Source of the DNA: Desulfobulbaceae bacterium
GTDB taxonomy: Bacteria > Desulfobacterota > Desulfobulbia > Desulfobulbales > Desulfocapsaceae
DNA length: 21,145 nucleotides
Assembly: GCA_027067035.1 (NCBI GenBank)
Contig: JAMOMO010000461.1
Span: forward strand, 1-21,145
Direction: 5' to 3'
The position numbers and the translations under genes were made by a program. The notes below the pieces were generated by a model. It saw only the letters and a list, made by a program, of their open reading frames with translations, had not been told where the DNA came from and did not search any database. Positions 1 through 6,996 of the stretch are shown piece after piece. How positions within the stretch are numbered: the stretch's first letter is position 1; each line of letters opens with the position of its first letter.

Positions 1-698
1 TAGGGGCCGCGATCAGTGACTACGGCCTGAACCATCTCTCCCGTGCTGGTATTTTTCAACTCCACCCGGGTGCCCAGGGGGATGTCCTTGTGGGCAATGG
101 TGGCGCCGTTCATATCATAAATTTCTCCGTTGGCCATGGGCTTTCCGTGGAAATCCTTTCCGTACCAGCTGGCCACAACAGCTTCTTCACCGCTTTTCTC
201 AGGCAGATAAATTTTGATCTTCCGGCCGATCTGCAGGGTTTTGGGGTCGGTGATGTCATTGTCTGCCAGGATATCGCTGAGGTTGACATGGTACTTCTGT
301 ACGGCCAGCTCCCAGAGGGTCTCCCCGGCCTTCAAGCTGTGCTCCACCAGTTGTCCTTTTCCTGCTGCTGCGGTATCGCTTTCTTTTGCCGCAGGTTCGG
401 CAGGGGGAACGGGTGCTGGATCACGAAAGACGATCTTGCTGTGACTTCTCGGGATGGAAATGGGGGCAGCTGCGGCGGGAGCACTCCCCTGTGACGACTT
501 CCCTGCAGTCTGCAGGGATTCATCAAAGGAGCTGCTGCCCAGCTTGAGGGTGGCTCCTTCTTTTAAAAACCAGTTGCCGTTTTTTGTGGAACGGCCCACT
601 GCTTCCGGGTTGTTACGGCGCAGATCGTTCCAGTTTGTGTTGAATTGCTGAGTGACCCTTGCAATGGTGTCACCTTTCTGTACCTGATATTCTGACAT
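1..698 (-). CDS. LysM-LysM-RlpA-like protein (3' end outside window)
   Basis: The gene reads leftward and runs off the window, so only the N-terminal ~232 residues are seen. The first ~50 residues form a LysM-like repeat (YQVQKGDTIARVTQQF, ending GATLKLG). A Pro/Ala-rich linker follows, then a second LysM at ~117-165 (VEHSLKAGETLWELA ... LQIGRKIKIYLP). From ~173 there is an RlpA-type double-psi beta-barrel start (ASWYGKDFHGKPMANGEIYD, IPLGTRVEL, AVVTDRGP). LysM binds peptidoglycan; RlpA-family barrels act on denuded glycan strands. The ATG at 698 has an AGGAGG Shine-Dalgarno at 708-713 and a perfect sigma-54 promoter just upstream, which fixes the start. Oddly, the N-terminus goes straight into LysM with no signal peptide or lipobox, unlike classical RlpA. 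It lies directly downstream of the sigma-54 regulator gene and is its most obvious target. Confidence 0.85.
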   Translation of the reverse strand, partial: MSEYQVQKGDTIARVTQQFNTNWNDLRRNNPEAVGRSTKNGNWFLKEGATLKLGSSSFDESLQTAGKSSQGSAPAAAAPISIPRSHSKIVFRDPAPVPPAEPAAKESDTAAAGKGQLVEHSLKAGETLWELAVQKYHVNLSDILADNDITDPKTLQIGRKIKIYLPEKSGEEAVVASWYGKDFHGKPMANGEIYDMNGATIAHKDIPLGTRVELKNTSTGEMVQAVVTDRGP

Positions 699-707
699 TT
701 TGCTGTG

Positions 708-713
708 CCTCCT
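708..713 (-). promoter_or_regulatory. Strong ribosome binding site of the LysM/RlpA-like gene
   Basis: The minus strand reads AGGAGG nine bases before the ATG at 698. Together with the predicted sigma-54 start at about 715 it rules out a longer N-terminus with a signal peptide. Confidence 0.8.
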
Positions 714-725
714 GATAAACAGTAA

Positions 726-741
726 AGCAAGTTATGTGCCA
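726..741 (-). promoter_or_regulatory. Sigma-54 (-24/-12) promoter of the LysM/RlpA-like gene
   Basis: On the minus strand the sequence is TGGCAC-N5-TTGCT, an exact match to the RpoN consensus TGGCAC-N5-TTGCW. The expected transcription start is near 715, giving an untranslated leader of under 20 bases that contains the AGGAGG. The neighbouring gene upstream encodes an NtrC-type activator, the protein class this promoter needs. Confidence 0.85.
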
Positions 742-768
742 TATGCTTAACTGGCTGTTGTTGCGTAC

Positions 769-794
769 GGAGTTCTGGGGTGCATGGGGACTCC
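769..794. promoter_or_regulatory. Possible enhancer: inverted repeat GGAGT-N16-ACTCC
   Basis: A 5-bp inverted repeat has half-site centres 21 bp apart, about two helical turns. It lies roughly 55-80 bp upstream of the predicted sigma-54 start of the LysM/RlpA-like gene. That suits an activator binding site, but the arms are short and could be chance. Confidence 0.25.
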
Positions 795-837
795 CTCTGT
801 TCTCTTCGTCATTTTATTGACTTTTGTTGAGGGGCTT

Positions 838-2253
838 TTAGCAGGACAGGCCGAAGTCTGATTGTTCCAGTTCGTAAACTTTCATTTTACGAATCAGTGT
901 GGAACGTGAGATGTCAAGTATTCTGGCTGTCCTGCTTCTGTTGAAGTTTGTGCTGTGGAGAATGCTCAGGATGTGTTTTTTTTCCATCTCTTTCAGGGAG
1001 GCATGGTCGGAGCTTACCGGCTCTGTATCGCTTCCGGGTGCTGCAGGGGCCTGGGAGTTCCTGAGAAACTGTGATGGGAAAATGCCGTTTTTATCGGCAA
1101 GCAGGGAGGCCCGTTCCATAATATTCCGAAGTTCCCGGATATTTCCGGGCCAGTGGTAGGCGGCCAGGGCGTTCAATTCATCAGAACAGATATTTCCGGT
1201 GCGGCTTCCTTTTAAAAAGTGACTGCAGAGCTCGGGGATGTCTTTTTTTCTTTGGATGAGAGCGGGGAGTTCTATGGTGAGAACCGAAAGCCTGTAGAAG
1301 AGATCCTCTCTGAACTGTCCCTGCTGTACCAGTTTGACAAGATTTGCATTGGTTGCAGTGATTATGCGTACATTTACCTTCAGGCTTCTTTCTCCTCCCA
1401 GCCTTTTTATCATGCCATCGTCAAGAACTCCGAGAAGTTTCGCCTGCAGCTGAAGCGGCAGTGTCCCGATTTCATCAAGGAAGAGAGTTCCTCCTTCTGC
1501 CATTTCAAAGATTCCTCTCCTGCTGTTTCCGGCATCAGTATAGGCTCCTTTCTCAGTGCCGAACAGTTCCGCCTCTATGAGGCTTTCCGGAAGAACGGCA
1601 CAGTTTATTGAAAGGAAGACCTTGTCTGCCAGGTCGCTTCGGGAGTGGATGCATCTTGCCAGGAGCGTCTTGCCGGTTCCTGTTGAGCCGGTGAGGAGGA
1701 CGGGAGCCCGGGATGTGGCCGCGATGGCTGCGGCATTTCGCACGGCCTGGGCCGCTTTGGAGGAACCTATAAACTCGGCTTTTTCCGCTTCCTGCCTGTT
1801 TTTCCAGGAGGATACCTCTGCAAGCTGTTCAAGTTCCAGTGCTTTGAATGCGCGATTAATGGCAAAACAGAGTTCGTCAATATTAAAGGGTTTGGCCAGA
1901 TAGTCAAAGGCACCGAGTTTGATGACTTCAACAGCGTTTCCCAGGTCGGGATAGGCAGTGGCAAGGATGATCTTTGTTCTGTCATTGCAGGAGAGGATCG
2001 CCAGACAGATATCTGAACCGTTTTTATCGGGAAGATGCTGGTCAAGCAGCACAACATCCATTTTAAACTCGTGGCAGAGAGCAAGACCCGCTGAGGCACT
2101 GTGGGCGGTATGGATGGTGAAATCGTTTTCCAGTCCTGCATTGCTGATGGCGTCACAGAACAGGGCGTCATCGTCAATCACCAGAAGATGTCTGGCTGCC
2201 GCCTCTTGATTTGTCGTTGTTTTGCAACTGTCCATACCTGTCGTGTTAATCAT
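838..2253 (-). CDS. Sigma-54-dependent NtrC-family response regulator
   Basis: A 471-residue activator with the classic three parts. The receiver domain (~20-140) has the acidic pocket IDDD at 26-29, phospho-acceptor Asp71 and Lys121. The AAA+ domain (~160-390) has Walker A GSTGTGKT at 189-196, Walker B GGTLFLDE at 254-261 and the sigma-54 contact loop. A Fis-type helix-turn-helix lies at ~425-465. The sigma-54 loop reads GAYTDA (236-241) instead of the canonical GAFTGA. It probably remodels RNA polymerase-sigma-54 at the LysM/RlpA-like promoter immediately downstream and perhaps at the kinase promoter near 7000. Start choice is uncertain: the ATG at 2253 lacks a Shine-Dalgarno and follows a TATAAT by only a few bases, so the ATG at 2235 (residue 7) is a fair alternative. 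Its kinase may be the divergent REC-PAS-HK at 7144. Confidence 0.95.
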   Translation of the reverse strand: MINTTGMDSCKTTTNQEAAARHLLVIDDDALFCDAISNAGLENDFTIHTAHSASAGLALCHEFKMDVVLLDQHLPDKNGSDICLAILSCNDRTKIILATAYPDLGNAVEVIKLGAFDYLAKPFNIDELCFAINRAFKALELEQLAEVSSWKNRQEAEKAEFIGSSKAAQAVRNAAAIAATSRAPVLLTGSTGTGKTLLARCIHSRSDLADKVFLSINCAVLPESLIEAELFGTEKGAYTDAGNSRRGIFEMAEGGTLFLDEIGTLPLQLQAKLLGVLDDGMIKRLGGERSLKVNVRIITATNANLVKLVQQGQFREDLFYRLSVLTIELPALIQRKKDIPELCSHFLKGSRTGNICSDELNALAAYHWPGNIRELRNIMERASLLADKNGIFPSQFLRNSQAPAAPGSDTEPVSSDHASLKEMEKKHILSILHSTNFNRSRTARILDISRSTLIRKMKVYELEQSDFGLSC

Positions 2254-2259
2254 GAAGAG

Positions 2260-2265
2260 ATTATA
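2260..2265 (-). promoter_or_regulatory. Candidate -10 box (TATAAT) for the NtrC-type gene
   Basis: A perfect TATAAT on the minus strand ends seven bases before the first ATG (2253). If used, transcription would begin at or just inside that codon, favouring leaderless translation or the ATG at 2235. No good -35 hexamer is seen 16-18 bases upstream, so an activator may be needed or the box may be fortuitous. Confidence 0.35.
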
Positions 2266-2271
2266 TGTTAA

Positions 2272-2309
2272 TTCTTCTCAGGAAAAAAGAGAAAATGATG
2301 TGAGAAGAA
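2272..2309. repeat. 9-bp perfect inverted repeat upstream of the NtrC-type gene
   Basis: TTCTTCTCA at 2272-2280 is the exact reverse complement of TGAGAAGAA at 2301-2309, with a 20-base spacer. It sits just upstream of the TATAAT at 2260-2265. It could be an operator for autoregulation or a stem in a leader transcript started further upstream. Confidence 0.45.
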
Positions 2310-2334
2310 AAATGTTACTCCCACGATGTCTGTT

Positions 2335-2415
2335 CCAGTAACGGACCTCTCCGGGGGAGAAAGCTGAAATCCCGCGCCCTTGGGCGGTGGGAACTGCCTC
2401 CTGTTATCTTGCTGG
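2335..2415. ncRNA. Candidate structured RNA element (multi-stem, closed)
   Basis: About 80 bases fold as a closed unit. The outer stem is CCAG (2335-2338) with CTGG (2412-2415) and TAAC (2339-2342) with GTTA (2403-2406). An inner hairpin pairs TCTCC (2348-2352) with GGAGA (2356-2360). A strong second hairpin pairs CCCGCGCCC (2371-2379) with GGGCGGTGGG (2382-2391), with one bulge and one G-U. AGTAAC (2337-2342) can instead pair with GTTACT (2314-2319), a possible switch. On the minus strand it would lie in the leader of the NtrC-type gene, with the alternative stem followed by ATTTTTC. I do not recognise a named riboswitch or RNA family. Confidence 0.45.
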
Positions 2416-2425
2416 AGTAGCGGTG

Positions 2426-2457
2426 AAAAAAATATCTGATCCAGAATGCTTGTCAGA
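2426..2457 (-). terminator. Intrinsic terminator after the Roadblock gene
   Basis: On the minus strand TCTGA (2457-2453) pairs with TCAGA (2439-2435) across a 13-base loop, followed by TA and seven T. The stem is short, so efficiency is uncertain. The same stretch can also be read as a sigma-70-like promoter, CTGACA-N16-TATTTT, firing toward the NtrC-type gene. Confidence 0.45.
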
Positions 2458-2483
2458 GAGGGTATCTGTTGCGGACCGTGGAC

Positions 2484-2882
2484 TCAGTCATCGTCCATGG
2501 TGAAATATTCTGTCAGAATACGTATGATCTGCGGCTCACTTTCCTGGAGGAGTAATCGTGCTTTTCCAAGCCACTCTTCGCGACTGGTCATAAGGAACAT
2601 GAAAACCGGCTGATCCTGCAGGTCCCGGATCAGGTAGTAGGACTGGTCGGTGGTGACGAGAATGTCATCGGTTTTCTGGTTGCCGGTGAGAAGCTTGATG
2701 GCCTTGGAGTTTGATTTGACGATGGATGCCAGATAGGCGGCAGCGGCTTCGGTTTCAATACTGGTGCTTTTACTGAATTCGGCAACTGCCAGACCGTCGT
2801 CAATTGCAACCACGGCTGCTGCCTGGTATCCGGGGAGGTCTGCCGCGATGTTTTCAAGGATTGTCCGAAGTTTTTTTCTCAT
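2484..2882 (-). CDS. Single-domain Roadblock/LC7 protein
   Basis: A ~132-residue protein starting MRKKLRTILENIAADLPGYQ, with the Roadblock/LC7 (MglB-like) pattern: N-terminal helix, a strand with AAAVVAIDDGLAVAEF, a helix rich in Ala, and strands containing DDILVTTDQSYYLIRDL and PVFMFLMT. Family members are small dimerising scaffolds that often control Ras-like GTPases; no GTPase gene is present here. I chose the ATG at 2882 because the domain begins there. An in-frame ATG at 2951 with a weak AGGA would add a His-rich tail and overlap the preceding gene. The C-terminus is acidic (MDDD), which is notable next to an amidoligase. It is the last gene of the amidoligase run and is followed by a terminator-like hairpin. 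Confidence 0.8.
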   Translation of the reverse strand: MRKKLRTILENIAADLPGYQAAAVVAIDDGLAVAEFSKSTSIETEAAAAYLASIVKSNSKAIKLLTGNQKTDDILVTTDQSYYLIRDLQDQPVFMFLMTSREEWLGKARLLLQESEPQIIRILTEYFTMDDD

Positions 2883-2919
2883 GGCGTTGGGGTGGTGATG
2901 AAATGAATGTGAGTACTGT

Positions 2920-3726
2920 TCATATCGCTGGTTCCTGATCAAGCATAGCATCCTGCTGAGCTAAAGGAAAGCATAGAATAGGGCGTTTGCCCCGGTTTGT
3001 AATCAGAGTTGAATCAAAAACAAAGCCCTGCCTTGAGGGAAGGGCCTCGGTGATGACGGATCTGCCAAATGCCTTTCTGAGGAAGATATATCTCGAAGAG
3101 AAAAACAGGCCCTGATGTTCCGGGGAGTAGTGAACAGACATGGGATTGTTGTATTTCAGCAGGTAGAGGCGAAAAGGGTCTGCGGGCCGGGTGTAGATCG
3201 TTGTGTAGGAACCATGCAGCAGCTGTGACATCTTTGATAATCTGTCGCAATAGTGTTCCATGGCACTGTTCCTGCCGATCTCGTCAATGAGGGCAAAAAT
3301 AGCTTCGCTGTCCACTGCTCCAATTCTGCTGTCTTTTCCTGCCTTGAGGTGCCGCAGAAAGATTTCATCGTCGTTTGACAGGGTCCCGTTATGTACACCG
3401 ATGGTGTCCCCCACGATTATGGGGTGATTATTGTTGTTGTCGCTGGGAGAGCCTTTTGTGGGGTTTCTGGTGTGTCCCAGGAGGAGCACCGTGTTTCTGT
3501 CCGCCCTGGAAAGCAGGCTGGTGTACGCCGAGGTTTTTGTGAATTCAGATGCGGGCAGCGCTGCCTTTTCGAGAAACCAGCTGCCGTCATTCTGGACAAT
3601 GAGTATTCCTGCCGCATCTTTCCCCCGGATCTCATTGGCAACGAGGTTGGCAGTGAAAAGATCCTGTATCTTGCCGATATCCCGTGTTGCTGAATCTGCC
3701 AGGAGTATTCCCGTTATTCCACACAT
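2920..3726 (-). CDS. Stand-alone class II (Ntn) glutamine amidotransferase
   Basis: A 268-residue protein starting MCGITG, so Cys2 becomes the N-terminal nucleophile after Met removal, as in the GlmS/PurF/AsnB glutaminase domains. The glutamine site is complete: GHTRNPTKG (Arg87), VHNGTLSN (oxyanion Asn113-Gly114) and GAVDSE (Asp139). No synthase domain is attached, so ammonia is presumably delivered to a partner, most simply the amidoligase encoded just upstream. Ntn hydrolases of this kind can also act as amidases, so it might reverse rather than feed the ligase. The open frame extends to 3822, but the start at 3726 is fixed by the nucleophile and by a GAGGT Shine-Dalgarno. The gene starts only 4 bases after the amidoligase stop. 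Confidence 0.9.
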   Translation of the reverse strand: MCGITGILLADSATRDIGKIQDLFTANLVANEIRGKDAAGILIVQNDGSWFLEKAALPASEFTKTSAYTSLLSRADRNTVLLLGHTRNPTKGSPSDNNNNHPIIVGDTIGVHNGTLSNDDEIFLRHLKAGKDSRIGAVDSEAIFALIDEIGRNSAMEHYCDRLSKMSQLLHGSYTTIYTRPADPFRLYLLKYNNPMSVHYSPEHQGLFFSSRYIFLRKAFGRSVITEALPSRQGFVFDSTLITNRGKRPILCFPLAQQDAMLDQEPAI

Positions 3727-3730
3727 CTGC

Positions 3731-5071
3731 TTACCTCGAGAAGACCACTGCACCGATTTCACTGTTCCAGACCGGAGTTCTGTCTGTGTGAAACCGGAGG
3801 AGTTGTCTGACTTTTGCCGCACTGAGCTGCATTGTTTCCGCGACCTTTCTGTACCAGCCCTCTTCGTCCCGTATAGCTGTTATCAGGCCGAGTTCGATGA
3901 TTTTCATCAGTTCGTAATCTCTGTTGTCAGGGTCACGCGAAGCCGGGATGAGGCCGGCCAGTTCTTTATTGATTTCGGCCCAGCTCCTCTCGTTGATACG
4001 ACGCAGGGAGACCGGATTTTCTGCAAGGTCCTGTAAAATAACCTCACCGGGAGTATCCAGGGTGAGGAATATGGATTTGAGAAATTGCAGTAACGACCTG
4101 CTGCTGCGCCTGAATTCATCAAGAATTTCATCGGAAACAGCAGATGTGTCACTTGATGCCAGTTTCCCGTTATTGTTTGATATCATGTCAAGCAGTTCCC
4201 CGTTTCTCTTCCAGTCCGGGTGATTTTCCACATCCAGAAGACCAAATTTTGAAATTTCCACAGCCTTTAAGAGCATGGTGAGAAAGAGAAATGTTTTGGC
4301 CGTGATTGAAAGAGGGCAGAGGTCACCGTCGGGAAAACGCAGCTCTATGTGCAGATTGCTGATGCTCCCGTCTTCATGGAACTCCATGTGCTCAAGATTA
4401 AAGAAGTTCTGGTGCTCCGGCACGTCAAGGCTCTTCCTCAGGCTGTCCCGGATTTCAGGCATTGACATCCTTGTGGGGCAGAGTCTGATGAACTCCTGAT
4501 GGGCGTTATGTTGACGTCTGCGACACAGCGCATCCCGGGTCTTTCCGCCGCTGGTGAGAAATTTCAAGGCCGGTGCAAACAGTCGTGACATGTTCCAGAA
4601 ATTGGCCAGAATGATCTCTGGAATATGTTCTGCCGTTTCCGCCTGAAGCAGGTGGAAGTGAAAGCCGCAGGTGGGACGCATGCGGATTTTATGCCTTAAC
4701 AGGGGCACAATGATCCGGCGGTACTGATCAACCAGAGTGCTCCAGTGCGGGTGACGGCCGGTGATCAGGATTTCAATGCCGCAGTGTTCCTTGATGACAT
4801 TGAAAACCCCCAGCCTGCCCAGCTGTTTCATGTCACGTGAGGGTTCCAGGAGGGCTTCAATTTTATGTTGAAACTCCTCCCGGAGCACGCCTCTCGGGAG
4901 TGCAAACTCCAGTTCTGTTCCTATTTTTATTGTCCGATAGAGCAGGTCCTGATAATACCTGGCTTCCGTGACGGAAAGAGAATCAGCTCGCGGAGAGAAT
5001 AGCGGGGTGTTTTCCATGGACCAGGAGACCGGGTTCTGATTGTATCGGATGGCAGAGTTACTGTAAGTCAA
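3731..5071 (-). CDS. Amidoligase-like enzyme of the GCS (COOH-NH2 ligase) fold
   Basis: A 446-residue protein that I assign to the amidoligase_2/glutamate-cysteine-ligase-like superfamily by motif. IGTELEF (Glu53, Glu55) corresponds to the first metal-binding strand. RPTCGFHFHL (Cys135 to His140) matches the family's CG-H-H strand. HIELRFPDGDL (Glu243, Arg245) matches the E-R strand near the nucleotide. Such enzymes form amide bonds through an acyl-phosphate using ATP; the substrate here is unknown. The C-terminal ~120 residues are helical and ungrouped. The reading frame opens with TTG at 5071, overlapping the previous gene by 14 bases; the first ATG (residue 19, at 5017) is an alternative with no better ribosome site. 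The glutaminase follows 4 bases later, suggesting a ligase-ammonia donor pair. Confidence 0.75.
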   Translation of the reverse strand: MTYSNSAIRYNQNPVSWSMENTPLFSPRADSLSVTEARYYQDLLYRTIKIGTELEFALPRGVLREEFQHKIEALLEPSRDMKQLGRLGVFNVIKEHCGIEILITGRHPHWSTLVDQYRRIIVPLLRHKIRMRPTCGFHFHLLQAETAEHIPEIILANFWNMSRLFAPALKFLTSGGKTRDALCRRRQHNAHQEFIRLCPTRMSMPEIRDSLRKSLDVPEHQNFFNLEHMEFHEDGSISNLHIELRFPDGDLCPLSITAKTFLFLTMLLKAVEISKFGLLDVENHPDWKRNGELLDMISNNNGKLASSDTSAVSDEILDEFRRSSRSLLQFLKSIFLTLDTPGEVILQDLAENPVSLRRINERSWAEINKELAGLIPASRDPDNRDYELMKIIELGLITAIRDEEGWYRKVAETMQLSAAKVRQLLRFHTDRTPVWNSEIGAVVFSR

Positions 5072-5537
5072 TCAGGGTAAACTGAATATTTGACCCCCGT
5101 GTTTCCGGTATTGGTGAGATCGTTTTCTGAACCGGGTGTCCCATCCGGCTCAGTGCCGCCTGACAGACGTTCATTATGGGACAGGTGAAGGGGATTTCCA
5201 CACCGGTCTTGAGAATCGATTGTGTCAGGTTCCAGCCCTGACAGTGGTTGACTGTGAGGGTGAGGACATTGTTCTCCTGGCTGGTGGAAAATGATTCGAT
5301 AAATCCCATCTCATCCGTGAAAATACGGCCGATTTCCGTGAGCACATCCCTGGGGTCCTCACCATCGATTTCGAGTCCCATCTCATTTTCCATGATTGTC
5401 AGGGTGGTTTTTCCGACTTCACTCATGGTGGCGAATGCAGTTTCACCAAACAGGTCGTAGAGGGCTTTCGCCATTCCGCTGATCATGAGAGTCATGAGAC
5501 GTATAATATTCTGTTTCTTCTGTTCCTCTGTTGCCAT
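5058..5537 (-). CDS. Small conserved-looking protein, possibly V4R-like ligand-binding
   Basis: A 159-residue soluble protein I cannot name with certainty. The N-terminal half is helical. The C-terminal half alternates strands and helices and carries Cys99, Cys119 and Cys125 in a pattern (VNHCQGW, PFTCPIMNVCQAAL, ending NIQFTLIDL) that recalls V4R-type small-molecule-binding domains, whose Cys residues can hold metal. No signal peptide or membrane segment is seen. The ATG has a good AGGAGAG upstream. The gene sits between the REC-PATAN-Roadblock regulator and the amidoligase, overlapping the latter by 14 bases, so it is probably a sensor or accessory subunit of the same machinery. The V4R link is a resemblance only. 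Confidence 0.65.
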   Translation of the reverse strand: MATEEQKKQNIIRLMTLMISGMAKALYDLFGETAFATMSEVGKTTLTIMENEMGLEIDGEDPRDVLTEIGRIFTDEMGFIESFSTSQENNVLTLTVNHCQGWNLTQSILKTGVEIPFTCPIMNVCQAALSRMGHPVQKTISPIPETRGSNIQFTLIDLQ

Positions 5538-5588
5538 TCCGGGCTCTCCTGTAATGGGTGGTTTACTGGGTGAATAGTGGGGTGGATT

Positions 5589-6725
5589 TTATAAAGCCTT
5601 GCGCAGTCTTTCCTGGTATTTTCCGGCAACCAGTCTTACATTGCCAAGGGTTCCGTCACGACTGACGGCAATGCCGACGTAGTATTCTTTTCCAATGAAT
5701 CGGGTGAGTATCCAGGCGTTCTGGGCCTGAACAAGGTTCTCTTCAAAGTCTCCCAGGTTGTTCAGTGCCTCAACCGATTTGTCGATGAGTTTCATAACCA
5801 TGGCGAATTTTGCCGAAAATGCATCCACGTCAGCTCCTGTCGGATTGTGGACCGCTATGGTGATACCATCCATTCCCGTTACCTGAATGGAGAGTACGCC
5901 ATCCATCTCATCTGCCATCTCTTTGAGTAATTCCTTTAAACCGGCCATAAAAACTCCTCTGTTTGTGGTTTCGGATTCCTGTTCTGTCTCGGACTCCAAT
6001 TCGTCAAAGCCTTTTATGATCTCTTCAAATGAAGAGATGGAGGCCTTTGTTTCATCTTTTAGTCGTGCGCCTTCCATGAGCAGGAGCATGAGCTCCGATG
6101 TGATATGTACCTCTTTGGGATCCGTGGCAAGCTTATGGATGGAAATCCTGACACTGTCCCATGTAACCATTTCAATGACGGCCTCTTCCGCGGTGAGTGT
6201 CCCGGTGCTCGCATCGAGGATTTTTCCTTCCGAGAAATGGAGAATGCCTTTGTGCGCTGATTTGTTGTAGACGTGGAGGGTACAGGTTTTTTGCTCCGCC
6301 TCTATGAGCTGCATGAAATTGGAGAGTGAGAGTCCTGTGATGCTTCCCTTCTGTTCATCCAGGGTGTCAAGCGCTGAGATGATGCATTGCTCCAGGGCAT
6401 CAAAATCAAGGGGTTTGTCAAGGAACTGATAGGTCCCCAGTGACTTGAGCTGGTTCTCGATTTTGGGAGTCCCAAAGGCGCTCATTACCACATTGGGGAT
6501 GTCCGGGAATCGTGAGCTCATTGTCGCAAGGAGCTCAAAGCCGTCCATGACGGGCATGTGCAGGTCCGTGATCACCAGGTCGATGGTTTGTCTCTCCAGT
6601 ATTTTCAACGCCTCTTTGCCGTGTGCCGCTGTGACCACCTTGAAGCGTTCCTGCTGGTCGACAAAACCGGACTCAATGCTGAGCAGAAGCGATGGCTCGT
6701 CATCAACGATCAAAACATGTCTCAT
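5589..6725 (-). CDS. REC-PATAN-Roadblock/LC7 response regulator
   Basis: A 378-residue three-domain protein. The receiver (1-~122) has Asp8-Asp9, phospho-acceptor Asp54, Ser82 and Lys104. A PATAN (DUF4388) domain at ~127-235 shows the usual GSITGLSLSNFMQLIE start and the GILHFSEGKILDA turn. An acidic linker (ESETEQESE) follows. The C-terminal Roadblock/LC7-like domain (~260-378) begins LKELLKEMADEMDGVLSIQV and contains GMDGITIAVHNP. PATAN and Roadblock domains are protein-interaction modules, so phosphorylation probably changes partner binding rather than DNA binding. A natural partner is the single-domain Roadblock protein at 2484-2882. It is the first gene of the leftward run, with AGAGA before its ATG, and divergent from the histidine kinase gene. 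Confidence 0.9.
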   Translation of the reverse strand: MRHVLIVDDEPSLLLSIESGFVDQQERFKVVTAAHGKEALKILERQTIDLVITDLHMPVMDGFELLATMSSRFPDIPNVVMSAFGTPKIENQLKSLGTYQFLDKPLDFDALEQCIISALDTLDEQKGSITGLSLSNFMQLIEAEQKTCTLHVYNKSAHKGILHFSEGKILDASTGTLTAEEAVIEMVTWDSVRISIHKLATDPKEVHITSELMLLLMEGARLKDETKASISSFEEIIKGFDELESETEQESETTNRGVFMAGLKELLKEMADEMDGVLSIQVTGMDGITIAVHNPTGADVDAFSAKFAMVMKLIDKSVEALNNLGDFEENLVQAQNAWILTRFIGKEYYVGIAVSRDGTLGNVRLVAGKYQERLRKAL

Positions 6726-6801
6726 GGTTGTTCTCTATCTGTGTGATATCTGAGACCGAGACGAAAACCCGGCAGCAGATACATATATCCGTATCAGAAA
6801 A

Positions 6802-6817
6802 TGCAGTGGAACTTCCT
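6802..6817 (-). promoter_or_regulatory. Weak sigma-54-like promoter for the leftward cassette
   Basis: On the minus strand AGGAAG-N5-CTGCA keeps the invariant GG and GC at the right 10-base spacing but matches the -24 element poorly. It lies ~80 bases before the REC-PATAN-Roadblock start. Confidence 0.25.
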
Positions 6818-6996
6818 CGCCGGAGTGTTGTAGCAAGGAGTGTGCCCGGCTGGGGGAAAATCTTGTGATTCTTTGCATCTTGTTGAATATACTGGAAAAC
6901 AGTTGCTGGTTCCTCCGATGGTTTGCGGGTCTCTGCTTGTCATTCTTGTGGTACTGTCCTGTTTTGCTGTATCGTTTCAGGTCATGTGTCCTGGAA

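Noticed and set aside
2335..2415. Assignment of the structured element to a tRNA, SRP RNA, 6S RNA or a known riboswitch
   Set aside because: It lacks the T-loop, the SRP GGAAG-type tetraloop region and the conserved cores of c-di-GMP, cobalamin, TPP, fluoride and guanidine riboswitches that I could check by eye, so I left it unnamed.
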